DNA of 8,504 bases from an uncultured Lachnospiraceae bacterium (GTDB lineage: Bacteria; Bacillota; Clostridia; Lachnospirales; Lachnospiraceae), in the NCBI GenBank assembly GCA_947175845.1, contig CAMWOK010000110.1, positions 1-8,504 of the forward strand. Direction: 5' to 3'. A program made the translations under genes and the position numbers. Positions 5,925 through 8,504 of this stretch are shown here, piece after piece. Position 1 is the first letter of the stretch, and each line of letters begins with the position of its first letter. The notes below the pieces were generated by a model that saw nothing but the letters and a program-made list of their open reading frames with translations, did not search any database and was not told where the DNA came from.

Positions 5925-8162
5925 TTATAACCTAATTTTCGTTCCTTTGGTATCTCTTTTATTAACTTTTAATTTATTTAGCGGTATATTTTTGTCCTTA
6001 TAAGGTATCGTACCCTCGGCTCCCGGCTGACAGTAGTGGACGCATTCTATAGAATCGTCCGTTCCCAGCCGCATTCCGCGCACGCCCACTGCCGTTTTTT
6101 TCAGCTCCGATATCTCGTCCGTGTCAAACCGCAGGAAATACCCGTTTTTGCTCTGGAGAACAATGTGCTGGTGCTCCGTCACCACCTCGATATCGAGCAG
6201 CTCATCGTCCTCGCCGAGCTTCGTTGCCGCGACGGTGCGCTTCGTCACGTCAAACTCGCCGCCGCTCACAATCTTGCACATCCCCTGCTTCGTGACAAAC
6301 AGCAGCCGGTACAAGTTCAGTTCCGACTGGCTGGCAATGTTCACGATCGCCTCCGTGCCGGAATTAAAATTGCTGATATTGTCGACCGGCAGCCCCTTGT
6401 CCCGGAACTTTCCAAACGGAATGTCGGACACCTTGATGGTGTGGAGCTGGCCCGTGTTGGTAAACAGACAGATTCGCCCTGTATTGCGGCACTTCACAAT
6501 GTACTTAAAATCCGTGTGCGCAGCCTCCTTGTTCCGCTCATAGGTGGACATATCCACAGTCTTGCAGTAGCCGAATCTGTCCATGAGGAACATGATATCC
6601 GCCTCCTCCACCTTCTTTTCTTCGTAGACAGCCTCCTGCGCGTTCTCGATACAGGTCCTGCGTTTCTGCGCGTACTCCTTCTTGAGCGCATCCAGCTCCT
6701 GGATGATCACCTGCGCCATGGAATCGCGCCGGTCGAGAATGTCCTCGTATTTGTAGATGTTGGCGTTCGTCTCCTTGTTCTCCTTCATGAGCGCCTCTAT
6801 TTCCAGGCCGATCAGCTTGTACAGGCGCATGTCGAGAATCGCGTTGGCCTGCCGCTCGGTAAAGTTCAGCTGCTGCGCCATGAGTGCGGACTCCTTGGAG
6901 CGGAACTTGATTCCGTCCGTGACGCCGCCTGTCAGACAGTTCTTGACCATGTTTCTGTCCTTGGAACCGCGCAGAATCTCGATAATCAGGTCTATGATGT
7001 TGCACGCGCGAATCAGACCCTCCTGAATCTCGCGCTTTTCCAGCTCTTTGTTCAGGAGCGTCGTGTACTTGCGCGTGGCAACCTCATACTGGAACGCCAC
7101 GTTCTGTGCGATAATGCTCTTTAATCCAAGCGTCTCGGGCCTTCCGCCCGCGATCGCAATCATGTTGACGCCGAAGGTATCCTCAAGGCGCGTCTTCTTG
7201 TAAAGCAGGTTCTTAAAATTCTCGACATCCGTGTCTTTTTTCAGCTCTATGACAATGCGGATTCCCTCCTTGGAGGACTGGTTGGAGATGTCGACAATCT
7301 CCGGCGCTTTTTTCTGTTCGTACAATGCGGCGACATCCTGCAGAAATTTGCCGATGTTGGCGCCAATCATAGTATAGGGAATCTCCGTGATGACCAGATT
7401 GAGTTTGCCGCCCTTTGTCTTTTCCACGTCGACCTTCCCGCGCAGCTTAATCTTGCCCGCTCCGGTCTCATAGATGGACAGCAGATCATCCTTGTTGCAG
7501 ACAATGCCGCCCGTCGGAAAGTCCGGCCCCTTCACATACTTCATCAGCTCGCGCGTGGTGATGTTCTCATTTTGCATATATGCCTTGGTCGCGTCGATAA
7601 CCTCGCCCAGATTGTGCGGCGGAATGCTCGTCACCATGCCGACTGCGATGCCCTCCGAGCCGTTCACGAGCAGATTGGGAAAGCGGCACGGCAGCACACT
7701 CGGCTCCTTCTCCGTCTCGTCAAAGTTGGGGACAAAATCGACCACATCCTTGTCCAGGTCAGACAGAATCGCCTCCTGCGTTATTTTCTGCAGGCGGGCC
7801 TCGGTGTATCGCATGGCAGCGGCGCCGTCGCCCTCGATATTGCCAAAATTGCCATGCCCGTCAATCAGCGGAATCCCCTTCTTGAAATCCTGTGTGAGCA
7901 CGACCAGCGCCTCGTAGATGGAGCTGTCACCGTGCGGATGGTATTTACCCATGGTATCGCCGACGATGCGGGCGCTCTTTCTGTAGGGGCGGTCGTAGCG
8001 TATCCCCAGCTCATGCATATCGTACAGGGTCCGGCGCTGAACCGGCTTCAGACCATCCCTGACATCCGGCAGCGCCCGCGCAATGATGACGCTCATGGCG
8101 TAATCAATAAAGGATCGCTGCATGGTCTCTGAGTACTCGGTTTTAATAATTCTCTCTTCCAT
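5925..8162 (-). CDS. parC: Type IIA DNA topoisomerase subunit A, topoisomerase IV (ParC) type
   Basis: This 745-residue breakage-reunion subunit works with the B subunit to pass one DNA duplex through another. The winged-helix/tower region is complete: SFIDYAMSVIIARALPDVRDGLKP (17-40), KYHPHGDSSIYE (73-84) and the active-site tyrosine Tyr119 in AAAMRYTEARL (114-124). A coiled-coil region (about 365-520) is followed by a C-terminal beta-propeller-type domain (about 525-720). I assign ParC rather than GyrA because the GyrA box (QRRGGKG-like), needed for negative supercoiling, is absent and the length is close to E. coli ParC (752), whereas GyrA is usually above 800. The quinolone-contact positions Ser80 and Glu84 are the wild-type-like residues. 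A stop codon lies just upstream in frame, so ATG 8162 is the only plausible start. TAAGGAG, overlapping the parE stop, lies 13 nt before it. A GyrA-paralogue label cannot be excluded by eye. Confidence 0.88.
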   Translation of the reverse strand: MEERIIKTEYSETMQRSFIDYAMSVIIARALPDVRDGLKPVQRRTLYDMHELGIRYDRPYRKSARIVGDTMGKYHPHGDSSIYEALVVLTQDFKKGIPLIDGHGNFGNIEGDGAAAMRYTEARLQKITQEAILSDLDKDVVDFVPNFDETEKEPSVLPCRFPNLLVNGSEGIAVGMVTSIPPHNLGEVIDATKAYMQNENITTRELMKYVKGPDFPTGGIVCNKDDLLSIYETGAGKIKLRGKVDVEKTKGGKLNLVITEIPYTMIGANIGKFLQDVAALYEQKKAPEIVDISNQSSKEGIRIVIELKKDTDVENFKNLLYKKTRLEDTFGVNMIAIAGGRPETLGLKSIIAQNVAFQYEVATRKYTTLLNKELEKREIQEGLIRACNIIDLIIEILRGSKDRNMVKNCLTGGVTDGIKFRSKESALMAQQLNFTERQANAILDMRLYKLIGLEIEALMKENKETNANIYKYEDILDRRDSMAQVIIQELDALKKEYAQKRRTCIENAQEAVYEEKKVEEADIMFLMDRFGYCKTVDMSTYERNKEAAHTDFKYIVKCRNTGRICLFTNTGQLHTIKVSDIPFGKFRDKGLPVDNISNFNSGTEAIVNIASQSELNLYRLLFVTKQGMCKIVSGGEFDVTKRTVAATKLGEDDELLDIEVVTEHQHIVLQSKNGYFLRFDTDEISELKKTAVGVRGMRLGTDDSIECVHYCQPGAEGTIPYKDKNIPLNKLKVNKRDTKGTKIRL

Positions 8163-8179
8163 CTGTCTTATACTACTCC

Positions 8180-8504
8180 TTATATATCGAGCTCCGCCTC
8201 TGTCGCGTGCTCGTAGATAAAATTCCTGCGGGGCGATACATCAGTTCCCATCAACAATTCCGTAATCTCGGACGCCATGCGCGCATCCTCTATCTCAATC
8301 TGCTTTAAGATCCGAGTCTCAGGGTTCAGCGTCGTCTCCCAGAGCTGGTCCGCATCCATCTCCCCAAGCCCCTTGTAGCGCTGCAGGGTAAATGTACCCT
8401 TATGCTTTTTGCGGTATTTCTCGAGCGCCTTTTCGTCGTAGAGATACTCTTCCTTTCCCTTCGCGGGCATCGCCTTGTACAGCGGCGGCATCGCGATATA
8501 GATG
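8180..8504 (-). CDS. parE: Type IIA DNA topoisomerase subunit B (ParE/GyrB), C-terminal fragment (5' end beyond the window)
   Basis: Only the last 107 residues are in the window. The frame is open to the right edge, and the ATG at 8491 is an internal methionine, not the start. The fragment carries IAMPPLYKA (3-11), then QRYKGLGEMDADQLWETTLNP (41-61), the highly conserved C-terminal motif of GyrB and ParE, and ends in PRRNFIYEHA and LDI (91-107). In the complete protein an N-terminal GHKL ATPase and a TOPRIM domain would precede this. GyrB and ParE cannot be told apart from this tail alone. The parE call rests on the ParC-type subunit encoded 17 nt downstream, with which it should form the A2B2 enzyme. 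The parC ribosome binding site overlaps its stop codon, which points to translational coupling. Confidence 0.85.
   Translation of the reverse strand, partial: IYIAMPPLYKAMPAKGKEEYLYDEKALEKYRKKHKGTFTLQRYKGLGEMDADQLWETTLNPETRILKQIEIEDARMASEITELLMGTDVSPRRNFIYEHATEAELDI

Noticed and set aside
6036..7124. Plus-strand open frame of 362 codons
   Set aside because: It is antisense to the conserved parC gene, has no recognisable domain and no convincing ribosome binding site, and has the skewed composition of a shadow frame.

Overview
The window is an ordinary-looking stretch of bacterial chromosome. It is tightly packed with housekeeping genes, with strong GGAGG-type ribosome binding sites and roughly balanced GC. 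The encoded proteins read as low-GC Gram-positive Clostridia, most likely a Lachnospiraceae-type organism. The grounds are the YlbJ-like membrane protein close to rsmD-coaD, the coiled-coil protein after coaD, and a parE-parC pair. This placement is inferred from protein similarity I recognise by eye, not from a database search. I see no phage, transposase, CRISPR array, rRNA or tRNA in the window.

Layout, reading the minus strand from the right edge leftwards: the C-terminal end of a type IIA topoisomerase B subunit (parE-like, 8504-8180), the complete A subunit (parC-like, 8162-5925), rsmD (5873-5325), coaD (5237-4746) and an uncharacterised coiled-coil protein (4698-4093). These five genes have short gaps (17 to 87 nt) and no visible terminator between them, so they are probably one transcript. 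A hairpin with a T-rich tail (4070-4043) ends that run. A secreted Zn-dependent N-acetylmuramoyl-L-alanine amidase follows (3986-2946).

On the plus strand a single gene, a short YlbJ-like polytopic membrane protein (2001-2942), meets the amidase tail to tail with only 3 nt between the stop codons. To its left, and divergent from it, are an RsuA-family rRNA pseudouridine synthase (1916-1197) and the N-terminal 382 residues of a YgiQ-family radical SAM protein (1147 to the left edge). The latter starts at TTG and is cut by the window.

Functionally the genes cover chromosome topology and decatenation (ParE/ParC), 16S rRNA modification (RsmD, RsuA), coenzyme A synthesis (CoaD), cell-wall hydrolysis (amidase) and probably sporulation or membrane function (YlbJ-like). 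I did not find a convincing new biological system. The items most worth a second look are the uncharacterised coiled-coil protein after coaD, the unassigned C-terminal domain of the amidase, and the terminator-less convergent gene ends.
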